From assembly GCF_000524195.1 (NCBI RefSeq), contig NW_020170389.1:1450533-1514532 (forward strand): DNA of 64,000 nucleotides. Reading direction: 5' to 3'. The notes beneath the pieces were generated by a model. It ran no database searches, had not been told where the DNA came from, and saw only the letters and a program-made list of their open reading frames with translations. Every line of letters starts with the position of its first letter. Positions within the stretch are counted from its first letter, which is position 1. Shown here piece by piece: positions 36,566-49,068 of the stretch. The position numbers were made by a program, and so were the translations under genes. This stretch comes from Echinococcus granulosus. Lineage: Eukaryota > Platyhelminthes > Cestoda > Cyclophyllidea > Taeniidae.

Positions 36566-37249
36566 TTAGTACCAAACACAACCTTGGTCTCAAATCAATA
36601 ATTCGACATCAAGACAGCACTGAATATTTAAAACGCAATTAAGCTTAAACCTTTCGCCGTATACAATCTCGGACTTTTCCTGCTCACTGCAACACCGACA
36701 AGATTAGCATTTCTGATCCCTAAAATACATCTAGATTGAATACGTGAATTGAAGGATATGCAATCCAGCTGACGGCTTCCCAGAAATCATGGCGGAACTT
36801 CCCTTGGTAGGCCTAAGGAATGCATTGGTCCATTTTAATCCGAATGTGATTTTCAAACCACCGAACGAAGCAATTTCTTTACAAGTAAGATAAACTTCAC
36901 ACTTAAGCAATATTCCAATCCTATGTAATAAGCTGCAGATTCTTTTATTTATAGGATGCAAACTACACAGGGAATTGAGCAATGATGATTAAGTGTTGTA
37001 AGTGTAGCATATTTTGAAGCACGACAAGTAACAAATGCTAGTGCTACTCCTGAACCTCTGGTTAAATTGCAAAGGTAACTGAAATTTGCTCCTTATTCAT
37101 ATAAGACTATTCTAACAAACGAGATGCAAGCCAATATATGGATATTATATGAGTTCCATAACTTTTGTATTAAACACTGGTAGAAATTATTCAGAGTTTA
37201 AATATATCAAATTCGACCCCTCGGTGTATAATGTTTATTTGATGTAGCT
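36566..37249. other. Shared upstream region of two divergent genes
   Basis: These 684 bp lie between the starts of the 7TM receptor (minus) and CNOT9 (plus). It is A+T-rich and probably holds both promoters. No defined element could be named, and no other gene is visible. Confidence 0.45.
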
Positions 37250-40200
37250 ATGCAGCTGATGGCTGGTAATAGTTCTAAGGATTCAGGTTTGTTATTCAAT
37301 AACATCCTTTATGCTCAAGGTGGACTTTCAAGTGGTAACCCTGAAGTGGAATTCTACACTTGGGTAAATAATTTAAGCAGTCTTGAAACCCGAGAGAAGG
37401 CCTTACTAGAACTGTGGTAAGTGTATTTCATACTGAATACTTTTTGCAGTAAAATGCGCGAATCTCTTCCAGATTTCGCTCCTTTGTTGTGGTACGCGTT
37501 TGGGACTGTGGCTGCACTTCTCCAGGAGATTACTGCTGTGTATCCTTACATCAGCCCTCCGAATCTAACTGTGTGTTACGCTTGAAGTCCGATTTATTTC
37601 ACTTGTTCCTTACAAATTCCGGAGTATTTTCTCATGCTTACTATTTTTGAAAGCATTTTTCCTAACCTGGTGTCTAAGTCTATGGGATTCGACTCCTTGG
37701 AAGGGGTTTATTGCGTACATATTCAGACAAGTTCATAATTAGGACACCTTTTAACGGTTAAAACTATCTCGCTTTAGTTTTGAAAAGTTTACCCACAATG
37801 ATGGTGTCGTGTACTTAATATTTGAAGCCTACGGGTTCTCTTTTATGACATTTTTAGCCATATCCAACTTATGCCAATCTTTATTACCAGGCTCATCAGT
37901 CAAACCGGGTGTGCAATGCGCTCGCCCTTCTACAATGTCTGGCTTCACATCCAGTCACGCGAACTGAATTCCTCAAAGCTCAAATACCTCTCTATCTCTA
38001 TAACTTCCTTAGCACCAACAGTCGGAATCGACCATTCGAGTACCTGCGACTCACTAGTTTGGGTGTCATCGGAGCGCTGGCTAAGGTTTGTGCCTCAAAT
38101 TAGACGATTTTTTGGCCTAATCAAAAGACTTACGCCTTTGCGAATCCTTTAATTGTAGTTGTGTGTAAATGGTATGTCTTTTTCAGACTGACGATCCGGA
38201 TGTAATCAGTTTCCTTCTCAACACCGAGATAATTCCACTCTGCTTGCATATTATGGAGACAGGCAGCGAACTGAGTAAAACGGTAACCGTACAGTTTTAT
38301 AATTTACCTCTACATTTGCATTTACGATGCTTATATCTGCTATATTTTGTAATATATGCTGTTAAAATCGTTTGGGGGTAAATGCTGTGATACTCACAAG
38401 CACTTATCCTTGTTGTCCCATTATCGTCCCCCTTTCTACTATAATTTGATGAGTAAGCGATTTTTTGGACTATGTGCCATCTTTTAAAATGATTTTTTCA
38501 GGTATTGGTAACGTGCTCTCTAGACTAGCCCTGTTTAGGGCGTTATTATTGCAGATATCCATAAATAGACATCCCTGGTAAAAGGGAATTAAAAAGTTAG
38601 AAGCACAAATGGCTGAAATGGAACGAAATGAGGCTGATGTCACGACCTTGTAGTTACTCATGTGGTATTCATTGTAATGAGATTTTTGAACTAGTCTTTG
38701 ATTTCTGCATTGATTAGTTTGTTAAGCGCATACTTTTCCACATTAGCGTAATTTTCAGTTGACTAGGTGCATAGCTCATTATTTTCTGCACACTGGATGG
38801 GTTACTTTGAAGTTCCTTTCTCAACGCACGGTTCGCGTGTACTGTAAGTGATTTAATTGAAAGCGAACAAACTCAGATGGTTAAGCCGAACAGCTTTCTT
38901 AGTTCATTGTCGGTATCATGATATTTGAGTAATGTACGTCACATACTTTGCAAATCTTGAACTTATGCCTAGCTTCTTATTTATGAAATCGCCTTATGCT
39001 CTGTTCTTGTACTACTAATGGCATAATAGAACTTACCTAATTAACTGATCTGATCGTCCTCACTTCTCAATCATCTGATAGCTAGTTTTCCCATCTAATT
39101 TAGATTAACTAAGGCGCTAAGCTAGATTTTGCATCTGACTTCCGTTCCTTGATTCTCACAAGATGGATTCACTTCCATTTAGAACCCAGAACTGCAATTA
39201 GGGCGTTGTTGTTACTACCAGTAGTAGCGGTGTTTTCTTTTAGACAGTACACTTTACTAAACACAGTCTGATTCATCTAAAATTCTTTATTTAGCTATGA
39301 ATTTTCTTGGTGATTTTACTTCATTGGAATATCAATTGCGATGTTCATAAGTGAAACTTTTCTATCTCAAGTGATTGCTTAAGTAGTGGTTTCCTTGTAA
39401 TCAAAATTCCAATTTTACCCATTTTGCTTTGATTGATAATCAACTTGGAGGGGGAGTAAAAGTTAACTTATTTTTAGGCGTAGATGTAGGAACCAAAGTG
39501 CACCAAAATTCAAGACATTGCACATCCGCAACGGTATTTTCCCTTGAAGTGACGAATAAGAAGCGGACACCGCTAGCTTATCTGCAATAACTTATCGTTC
39601 ATCAGTGACGGTTAAGGGTAGGTCATTGAACCATCTAGATGGGCTCTCTACGATCAGCTTTAATCTATATTGGGTTTAGGCACGTGAAGTGGTCAGTCGA
39701 TTTTGTAATGCTGTTTGGGTGGAAAATCATGAAACTGTATGAGAGTGAATGATCTATCATAAATATTAGGCTGGTTGAGAATCCCAGTTTCGGCTCTGCT
39801 TGAAAAGCACAAAATCTCGGTTCTTCATTATTGTGCCGCTTCCGACGTTTCCACCGGATACTCAGAAGTTTATGAATATCTTCAATAGTTTTGCTCTAAT
39901 TAGTTTCAATAAACTAGAATACTTTTATTCTATGGGTTTGTTTCCAGCTGAGCTTGCGTTATGGAAGTGTCGAATCAATACCTTTACGAAAATTATGGCC
40001 ATAGGTCTGGTCGCATTGAATTCAGAATGGGTGTTCCTAATACATCCTTAGTTTAAGGATTTTTGGGAGTTGTGGATCTTTCAAATTTCTGTCTCATTAC
40101 CAAAATGCTAAATGGACTTGTCAATTTACGTCCTTTATCGTAGTGAGTGGTGGTAAAAGGTCGCATCAAAGTGAGTTGAGTCAGCACCGTAGGTAAAGGT

Positions 40201-43200
40201 GTATGTTTTGATACCCCATAGTAGCTTGTTACTTTTAAGTATCAATTTGGGTGATTTACTCACTACCTTTATCATCAACTGATTTATAATAATGACTAAC
40301 GTTTGTTGGAACGTCGACCAGGTACGCATGAGGCGGACATCTGAATGTTATCCATGTATTATCCTTAGGTGGCTACTTTCATAATGCAGAAACTTCTGCA
40401 AGACAACAACGGACTGGAGTATATTTGCCATACCTATGAGCGATTCGCCCACGTTGCCACTGTACTCTCGTCCATGGTTGAACAATTGGCGAAGGAACAG
40501 TCTACTCGGCTATTAAAGCACGTCATCCGATGCTACCAACGCCTATGCGATAACAGTCGGTATGTAAGGCACCGCTCTGCCTGTCATATCCTTGAGGTAT
40601 TTTCGTTATTGGCTCACGATGAATGCCTCTGGCAAAAGTGAATTGAGTTTTGCTTCACTGGATGGAGAGGTAGGTGAGATTGATCTTGTTTCTCTCCCTC
40701 AACCCATGCCATCCATTTACCATTTAATACATAATTTCAATTGCCTGAGTTCATTGCAAAACGTGTTTTTATGAACACAGCATGAATTATGTGGAAGTTG
40801 GTTCCATGGAATTCGAAGATGCGTGTCTTGCACGGGTCACCCTTGTGATGTTATTGTTGAGATGGGGTATACCAATAACTGTGATTATGTGTAAGTCTTG
40901 TGATCTGATGGGATACGCCTCATTATTCCTCTTTACTGAAGGTACCGTACTATCATAAAAGTTATATTCATCGCTTTTGGACACTAGCTTGTCTACAGCG
41001 CATGTAATCCACATCGAATAGAAGAGTACTATTAATATGGGAAGAAAATTAAATTTTATTAACATAAAGCATTTGTTTTTAGTGTGGACGAACTGGATTC
41101 GTAATCATTCAAAATTTTGCATTTCTATGACTAATTTTGTGCCACACTGTTGTTAACTCGGCTTGGATCATCTTTAAAAATTATTATTATTCCATTGAAG
41201 TCCCACAAAATATGGTTTTTTATGCAGGGCAATTCTCTCTCACGAACTGAATGTTTGTTTCATCGTTGGCATTTTTTCTGATATGATTTTTATCTTCACT
41301 GTTGGAAGGTTGATGGTCTTTTACCACTTACATTTGTGTTCCGTCATTAATCTTCACCCAAATACGTCAACGGCAGCAACACCAATTATGGTACCCTGAT
41401 AATTTGTCGTAATTAACTCCTAATCACATTGCTTGTGTCTGGAGTATCGAGCAGGTAGAGGTAGGCAGGACACGGGATAAAAAACTGAATAGATGTAAGA
41501 AATACTTTCGCCGCCGAATAGATTTGCTCTTATTGAAAATTTTGGTGTTGCTCGTTGGCTTTGCTCCTGTTCTAATCCCAAAAGGGTAGTTCGTGAAATA
41601 GCTTAAATAAGATCGAAGGGGGAAGTTTATTTTGCTCAACCAAGTATTTTAGGGTTGTCTTTTTTTATCCCATCTGACAAGTCGGCAAAGATTTAGTCGT
41701 TTTAAATGTTTAGATCTCCATTTAGTCTGTGTTCTTTACATCGTTTCTGACACAGTAGTGGAACTGACGAAGTAGATCTTCCTACATAGCATTTCCTCGT
41801 AAATGCAACGATGCCTATCTGCTCATTGTGAAAATGTTCCAATTAAGCCAGTGAGTAATTGTTTTGGTGCCAGCAATATAGGACTTACAATTTTAAGCCC
41901 ATAACACAACTGAAAAGTATGTTTCTTATGACATCTAAGGCATTAGCAGAAGGGTACTCTGCAGCTCCTGTTGCTTCAACTCGATAATATGGCCAGGTTC
42001 CTGTTTGTCCTTTAACTTGATAGTTAATGCTTTGTAAGTACCGTCTGTGTTCCTGTTTATCGTCCTTATCATTTTTCCATAGAATTTTGAGGAAATGTAT
42101 CCCCTCTCCCCCTCTATCCTTGGTGGTTTGTTTGAACCTAGAGTCCAAGGTTCGTTGAAAAGGGATTCGTGCTTTTACCAACGGCTGTTTTTTTGCACGA
42201 TGGTAGGTACTTATTCCAATCTTCCCACTGCTTTCTCTGGTTTTGCGTAAAGTACTCTCTCGATTACTCCATTCTAAACGCAGATTTTCCGTTTGACAAT
42301 AACAAAAAATGAACTTTTCATGCACATGGCGACACCTTTTCTAGTACCCTTTCTGTGGTTATTTACCGAATCGCTTCGTCACCTTAGAAAATCGTGTTAC
42401 GAGCTTACCATGAGCAGACTCCTTTAGGTAAATGATACACGTGTTTAATTATTTCACGAATTGTCCACAAGGCTGCGATGTATGCTTTATGGCCTCCTTC
42501 GACCCGTCATTTAAGTCTGAGGATCGAGCAACTTATCTGTTGCCTAGCGGAGGGAGTGCTTACTCCTCTACATAGCACCAATGTGAATTGTAGTGAGGGC
42601 GAAATAAGTTTATCGGGAAGGAAAGTGGTGAAGATATCCCGAAACTGTCATTGGGTAGATGACGAGGGTTTCAAACATCTAACGCTGACTAGATTTTCGC
42701 TTAGATCTTGAGTACTCTCGCATGAGGCGGTTAGGGATGGTATCACTTTAGTAGGGCAAGTTTTAAAGCCTAGTTAAGTAATCATGAGGGTCTTTCCATA
42801 GATCGCAAAAAATAACGAAACTTTGGTATCATGCTCATTAAATGAGCTTCAAATTTATTTGAAACTGTTTCTTCGCTTCGAGGCACATTCAGAATTTTAT
42901 TTGCAGGAATATGAATTTGATGCTAAACTGTCGATGGTCCGAGATACGTTCTAATAAATCATTTCCTTGTTCACTAACTTTACCGACCGCCGTAATTTAC
43001 AACCCTCTTCTCTTTGTCACATCGACCACAGCTCTCTTAGCTTAGCGTGATGAACGTTATTTCTCACGCTGAGTGTATAATATCAAATATGAAACCCTGT
43101 CAGTGGCAATCTTCTTATTCCCCCTATAATGATTCATTTAGTGTTTTGTACCAATATTTTTCTCGGTGTTTTGGGGTTACTTGCTAGTATTAATGTTGTT

Positions 43201-44741
43201 GTGAAATCCACGTCTTCAGAATATGTAAAATTCGTACAAGTAGTCTCTACTTCTGACCCTCCTTGCTGCCTATGAGAAGTGCCATAATCCTTCTCAAAGA
43301 CTGTAGCCTTCATGACTTGATAAATTACTGATGAGGTCATTACAAATGCTCTTTTACTCTGCTGTGTTAATCTTCCATTCGTTTCATTGTAGGCAAGTTT
43401 TACTTCTAGCTCTTTAAAAAGTTTTTTCCATTCGCTGTTGAAGGCTTTACTCCTCAAGTGAGATGTCTTGATGAATTTGGAGAGATCTTTTTTGTTCACT
43501 ATCCAACCGCCCTGCCGATCTGACATTGTTGATGATTTGATGTTGTACTTGTAATTTTTTTTCCTGTTTTTGCTAACCTCCATGATCTTGACTAGTTTTT
43601 TCCTGTCTTATCTCGGCACGAATTCTCGAGGTGTTTTTGGCAAGATTTCTATGGTGAAGGAAATTGGGTAGTTATATTTTCTTGACGATGTTTTTAGTAC
43701 TCCTCTCTATCTTCAACTATGCTTTCGGTAGAGTTGTGATGAAGGTAGGTAGCCTTTTTTGCGTAATTAACATTATTTTACATTGTGTGAAATCGCCCCA
43801 CTTTTTCTTATTTTATACAAATAAAAATTTTGCAAAGGAAACTGGAATGTTAATTATCTCATTCGCTCACTAGTTAATTTGAGGTAATGCACACAGTGAA
43901 GTTTTTATTTCTTCTGTTTTTCTAGAGCTCACTCAGTAGATAAATGGGCATGTGGTTAATATTTGCTAGTAGCTTCATGCTATTTGCTGCTCCTGGATGG
44001 TTTTGAAACGCCTGAAATGTGGCAGGAAATAGACTATGATTAAGGTGCTAGCAAGTGTCTTATGTTTTTTGACGATTTTTACCATTTTACAAGGTACTGT
44101 CGCTGTTTCCAGTAGCTATTTTCTTGGATACTCACTACTGTTTATTCTGAGTTGTATACTTGGCATTATTTTCTAACTTCATTCTCCTGAAGAATAAATA
44201 TATTTTTATGATTATATGGTATGTAGAATGTATATCAAATGATTTGAATAAGGGAAATGCAATACCCGTATTCTTCCTTGTGGTTCGACTAATGGTTGCT
44301 TGTGCGGTTCAGGATTTTACAGTTTAAAATTTGATCGCAAGCTCTGGAGGTCACAGTACTGGTAGTGCTGTTACTACTCACTATCAATTGGATTTCAGAG
44401 CGCGTGACGCTTTGCGCAACTGCTTGCCGGAGGCTCTGCGCAACAACACTTTTGCAGCGCAGCTAGTAGATGAGCCGGCGACCCAGCGCTGTCTTGCCCT
44501 TCTTGTTGAACAGCTCGCCAGGCCTTCAGTAACTGCGGCAGCTGCAGCCTCTGGCGCTCCTGGAGAGGGCATAGGCAACGCCGGTGTCACGGATGTTGGC
44601 GCCGGTGGTGCTGGTGGGACCATCGAGGGTACTGGCCCAAGCGTTGGTGTTAATGCCTCTGCTCCTCCCTCTTCCAACCCTCCTCCTGTGAAGTCACCGC
44701 TAGAGGTACAGGAAAGTGTGTCCAAGCCAGACAGCAAATAA
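37250..44741 (+). CDS. CNOT9: CNOT9 (CAF40/RQCD1), CCR4-NOT complex subunit
   Basis: CNOT9 is an armadillo-repeat subunit of the CCR4-NOT deadenylase and docks GW182 and other decay factors. Six exons agree in phase: 37250-37416, 37450-37570, 37891-38085, 38187-38282, 40369-40559 and 44399-44741 (about 370 residues). Conservation with human is very high: [119 protein letters not shown] and [13 protein letters not shown]. The first intron is only 33 bp, while introns 4 and 5 are 2.1 and 3.8 kb. After the conserved core the protein adds about 75 residues rich in Ala, Gly, Pro and Ser that human CNOT9 (299 residues) lacks. The start ATG has an in-frame alternative 9 bases downstream. Confidence 0.96.
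38283..40368 (+). other. CNOT9 intron 4
   Basis: A 2.1 kb intron between TAAAACG/GTAACC and TCCTTAG/GTGGC. It is A+T-rich; no exon, RNA gene or repeat copy was recognised in it. Confidence 0.75.
41885..42325 (-). CDS. Antisense open frame in CNOT9 intron, hypothetical
   Basis: This 146-codon frame opens with ATG. The product is basic in its first two thirds ([24 protein letters not shown]) and ends with a more hydrophobic [20 protein letters not shown]. No known domain was recognised. It lies about 0.8 kb downstream, on the same strand, of another open frame (43134-43583). The two could be exons of one nested gene, but I saw no firm splice pair. Frames of this length also arise by chance in 64 kb. 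Confidence 0.25.
   Translation of the reverse strand: MHEKFIFCYCQTENLRLEWSNRESTLRKTRESSGKIGISTYHRAKKQPLVKARIPFQRTLDSRFKQTTKDRGGEGIHFLKILWKNDKDDKQEHRRYLQSINYQVKGQTGTWPYYRVEATGAAEYPSANALDVIRNILFSCVMGLKL
43134..43583 (-). CDS. Antisense open frame in CNOT9 intron, hypothetical
   Basis: This 149-codon frame opens with ATG. It starts very Lys/Asn-rich, then has a soluble, mixed composition ([57 protein letters not shown]). It looks more protein-like than most chance frames here but matches nothing I recognise. It lies wholly in CNOT9 intron 5, opposite to the host gene. A nested gene or a relic of a mobile element are both possible. Confidence 0.3.
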   Translation of the reverse strand: MEVSKNRKKNYKYNIKSSTMSDRQGGWIVNKKDLSKFIKTSHLRSKAFNSEWKKLFKELEVKLAYNETNGRLTQQSKRAFVMTSSVIYQVMKATVFEKDYGTSHRQQGGSEVETTCTNFTYSEDVDFTTTLILASNPKTPRKILVQNTK

Positions 44742-47700
44742 TTTTGTTTTCACTCTTTTTGCACGTATTCTTTAATGCTTGAAAATCACAGAAAAGCTCG
44801 TTATCTATTCCCTTCTCACTCTGAGCTGTTTCACTACGGAGGGTAAAGGAACATCTAATGTCAAACTGATAATTTTGATTTTTTTTTGCAGCTTTTGTTC
44901 TGCACATTTTTCGGCCATTACTGACATTTTCGTGTTGAAAATTGCACTTTAGCTATTATTGTACTTTACTGGTGGCTATCGTTTTGGCTATTTTATCTGT
45001 TCAAAATTTCCTTTTTCTTGTTGGTGTTGGACACATCTAAAGTGTGCACATGCGCTTTGACCGTTTGACTTCTTCAGTGCGGGGTGCAGCCAAAATTTCG
45101 TTGGATTTACTCATCTTTACGTAAGTAAACAAATGTCGGCAAAAGTTACTTCCCTTGTTTTACGTATTTGTCCTTTTCCATCTACGTGGTGATGAATGCG
45201 GCGGCTCCTTTCTTCTGCTAGGGGTACGTGATCGCTAGCTAATTCCTCCTGGCATACGGGCATTGTTCTCGGCATGTGGGCGCTCCGAGCGATTTTTATT
45301 CTTATGGTTGAAATCACAAGTTGACTCTAAAGTAGCCAGTGCGTATCTCACCAGTGCTAAAATAGAAAGCAGTTCGAGAAGCTTGTCGCGCCCTTGACGG
45401 CATATATAAAACCCGTTAGACCCACAAATGAAAGTGTTAGCTAGTATGAAATCAGAAAAGTTCTAAAGAGTGGGTGTTGTTGTGTGGACCAGAATGTAGT
45501 CTACTTACTTAGGATATTAACTGTGTTTTCTTTGCCTACGCTGGCCTCAAAAATCGTTGAAAACAGGACATGAAATTCTGTTGGAGTTTTTTATCAGTTT
45601 GTAAGAAGTATGAAAGTTTTGAAATGATCTTCTACTAAGCACTTTCAATTTCCATCCTACGCTGTATTATTTTACATGGCTTAATATTCTAGAAATCGTA
45701 GTGGAAGTCAAAGCATGTTGCCGTTTCATACCCAGTTTTGAATGTATCCACTTTTACCACAGATCACTTTTGTCCACTTTGATTCCAGCTCGGCTCTGCC
45801 ACGTGACGCATTTCGGTGGTTGAAGTTCCCCGGCTGCGTGAAAGACATCTCAAGCGATTGACACAGCACTCTTCAGACAACTCCATGTACTTTTTGATCT
45901 GTTTTTACGAGCGAACTCGTGTTCGCATTCCCAATTTATGGGTCTGCAATTATTTAAACACGACCACGAACTGTCAAGTGTGCTTTGCGTAATACAGTCA
46001 CAATTGTGAACCTTGGAAGTCAACATTTAGAAATTTGAGGTTTTTTAAACTCAAGTGGCTAGTGGCGGTTAATTTGATTGAGAGAGTTGCTATTTTTCAA
46101 ATCAGTCCAAGTGAATGAGGTACTTCATTGATGACAAGGTGGAGCTATAGGTTGACGTTTATCTGCTAGTAGTGCCCTATTAGGATTCAGATGCGATGAT
46201 TAATTCCACATTCTTTGAGCAACAAGAGCATTTCGACACAAAGAAACCGATAAGACGACAATTAATAGGATGGGTAGCGTTGTTTCTTTTTGCATGGTAT
46301 TTTGTAGAGTAGGGAGCTTACTCAGATAAAATATTGGTGTCTACTTGTGGTGTATTTGTTCTACAGAAGATTGGGGAAATGGCTAATGAATGTGTTTCCT
46401 GCAATTCACGAAACAACTGGACCATGGTTTCTAAAGTACGCCGCCATGGTTAGGCTCAACATGGATTCCTCCATCACACTGCTTCTTTTGTTTTCCACAA
46501 AAATACAATCTACGATCTATGCATGCAAAAATTAGCAATGTCTATCGTTCATCAAGGCTCCCTTTGATCCTGCGCTGAATGGTCCTCCAGGCAAAGTGGT
46601 GGGTGTTTTGACCTGTGGGGCCTTGTAGAATGGGAGGCAGAGGGAGGGGGAGGTAGTGGCTAAAAGAGAGACGACTTTGGCGGTATTCAGGACAGTCATC
46701 AAAGATGCTGCATGGGTGGTAGATGTATCGCACATAAGCATATGGATGCGGCAACGCTCAGCAATTCCGCCTTTTTACAACAAAAAGAATGGCAACTTCA
46801 AACCGGCTTCAAGAATCCAAAGTAGGCAGTTAAGCGGATTTCAACAATGCTGAATTCTCTCGGGTTGGGGGATTTGCTTGGGCAATCGAGACCTCTAAGC
46901 AGGATGCAGATGGGTTGTTCTCAAGGTCACAACCGACGGAGGCTGTTATCTAGATAATCGGAGTAGACTAACTCGGCAGGAGTTAATTAGCAGCATTAAG
47001 CTTCCAAGGCTGATATAGCCTGGGCGCAGTACGCAATGTAGCAGGTGGACGCGCTAGTTTCAAGTCCTGCGCTGAAAGTATGCGACCCGTATAGAATGTC
47101 ATCTATTTTACTGATGGAGTGGTTTTGTTTAAGATGTTGAAAATCCATGAATGGAGTTATTTTTGTCGTAACGTAATTGTGCCAGATGAGTGGAACTGAA
47201 TTGGCTGATGAGTGGTGGTGCCCATCGAATTGTGGCATCACTTGGGATTAGTTGTGTACCTTAAACGTATTGGAACGAGCATTACCTTTGATTAAGGCAC
47301 TGATGGCTCATTTTGATAAGGAAATTTAGCTCAAAAAGTATCTCAGATATGGCAACCTTGGCCTTAGTATTTCATGCGATCGTAATCTACACACGTGAAG
47401 ATTCATGAAAGTATTTGATTTTATTTGGTAGGATGAATAACAAGCTCTAGAAGGATGGTCGTAGAGTTTAGCAAAATTCGAAATTGTTTTGCGCAGATCG
47501 TTGCAGTAAAACGGATGACCACTTTTAAACGGTAGACAGGCAGGGAGGCGACCGACCCCCTGGCGCCTAAAGTCAGACAGCAGTAGATGTTTTTCGCAAT
47601 TTGCATTTGTCTGGCTCGCGAGTCCACATAGCGACTTCCATTTCGGGACATGCAGGGATAAAGTGGAAAAGTAGGCAATAGGACAGTTTGGATTGCATCA

Positions 47701-48312
47701 AAAATCCATCATTTCCTAGTTTTTATTCAAAAAATATCTAGCTAAGGCCAGATGGTTTGGTCTTGGAAGAAATACTTTGACTTAAGTACTTACGTGATGG
47801 AGTCGATTAGCAAGTTCTTTTAATAGTACAAACTTTTAAACTTTGCCAGGAACTCGAGCTAAACTAGGATAAAATTCATCTCTTATCCGAGAATTTTAGA
47901 GGAGTTGAACAAAATCAACAACAAATTGTGTCAATGAAGGTTGTGCTAAAGCTTATCTTTCGCTTTCGGAAGCCTAAAATCGCATAAAATGCTAAAGGAA
48001 ATCTGCCCACAACCAAATACTTTAAACAAGGCTCCTTTTTACTTGGAAGGTTGAAAAGAGTTAGGTTGGAAGAAAACGGGATGTTGGTAATGTTTGAGAA
48101 ACAGGGAACATAAACAACGTCACTATCTACTAAGTAAAAATTCCTTCCGTCGTTTGAAATTGCCCACATCAAATTAGCCATTAAGATGAAATAATGCTTT
48201 CGATAATGTCTTCACGACTTCTATTTTTCTTCAGTCGAAGCATTGGCAATTTGCGTTAAACTAAAAAAGCAAACAGATTTTACCATTTCCTTTGTTCAAA
48301 CCATTGTGTATT
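44742..48312. other. Intergenic, no gene recognised
   Basis: This is spacer downstream of CNOT9. It has short open frames only (for example 46656-46853 plus and 46532-46754 minus). A slightly G+C-richer patch at 46560-46800 has open frames on both strands but no recognisable similarity. Confidence 0.4.
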
Positions 48313-48704
48313 GGTATAGCTTCCCGAGACTTCTCTGAAGGTGAGAGAAGACATAATGTAATAAATTAATCGTTTAACTCTTGGTTTTGGTAAAGGGTCC
48401 GCTGAGTCTCCCCCATTGTACCTTTGCCAGGTAAACTGGCCTTCTGGAAACGTCAGAAGTCCCAAGCCCTACTGTACGTCGAATACATGTATTCCGCTCT
48501 GCTGGTATGTCTTCTTTTGTCTTCAGGGAAGTCTCGGGGCGCTACAATAATACTCCAGCAGAATATGGATTGTTGACATACAGTACGGTCTGGAACTATT
48601 GGCATGGCCTTTAGGCCAGCCCACCGGACGAACGTACAATGGTGGAGCTCCTCAGTGATCCATTACGAAAACTGAGAGTTGAACTGCCAATTAAAGGATT
48701 ATAA
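48313..48704 (-). mobile_element. LTR split by a younger LTR insertion
   Basis: The left piece (about 48313-48357) carries the LTR edge TATAGCTTCCCGAGACTTCT and ends GAAGACATAAT. The right piece (48547-48704) resumes with ATAATACTCCAGCAGAATAT and continues through ACAATGGTGGAGC to AACTGAGAGTTGAACTGC. Joined without the insert they form a continuous family LTR. ATAAT, present once in intact copies, is duplicated at the break. Confidence 0.85.
48357..48546 (+). mobile_element. LTR inserted into an older LTR of opposite orientation
   Basis: This copy of about 190 bp runs from (T)GTAATAAATTAATCG to TCTCGGGGCGCTACA, with the pyrimidine tract TCTTCTTTTGTCTTCAGG near its end. It sits inside another LTR of the family in opposite orientation, between two ATAAT repeats. 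The first base of the LTR is shared with the duplication or lost. Confidence 0.85.
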
Positions 48705-48873
48705 GTCTAGTAATTACCAAAATATATCTATTGGACGAAGGCTGACTAAATCTACCATTGAGTTACAAAAACCTGCATTGTCGAAACTAATCGCGGAATA
48801 CTTTATCACGATTATCTAATATTCTTTATAAGCAATTCCTCCAACAAACGCATGCTCAGAACCGCTAGATACT

Positions 48874-49068
48874 TGTAATATTCCGACTGTTTGTTAAACT
48901 CTCGGTTTTAGTCACAGGATAATTAAAGGCTCTGTCATTGTACCTCCACCGGGTGGCATGGCCTCTGGGCCATACCGGTAGCCCCAAGTCGTACTATGCG
49001 TTGGCAATACATGTTCCATCCGAGTATTATGCTTTCTTTCGTCTTCAGGAAAGTCGTAGAACGTTACG
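48874..49068 (+). mobile_element. Solo LTR of TRIM-like family
   Basis: This 195 bp copy begins TGTAATATTCCGACTG and carries AACTCTCGGTTTTAGTCAC and CCATTGCAC-like CATTGTACCTCCACC. It ends GTCGTAGAACGTTACG, a mutated GCTACA terminus. It lies 170 bp after the nested pair in the same orientation as the inserted copy. No target duplication was seen. Confidence 0.78.

Larger units (their letters stand above)
40560..44398 (+). other. CNOT9 intron 5
   Basis: A 3.8 kb intron between AGTCG/GTATGT and GATTTCAG/AGCG. It contains two fairly long antisense open frames (41885-42325 and 43134-43583), listed separately. Nothing else was recognised. Confidence 0.75.

Noticed and set aside
46532..46853. Candidate small gene at 46.5-46.9 kb
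   Set aside because: Open frames on both strands, no similarity and no consistent splice sites; not enough to call.
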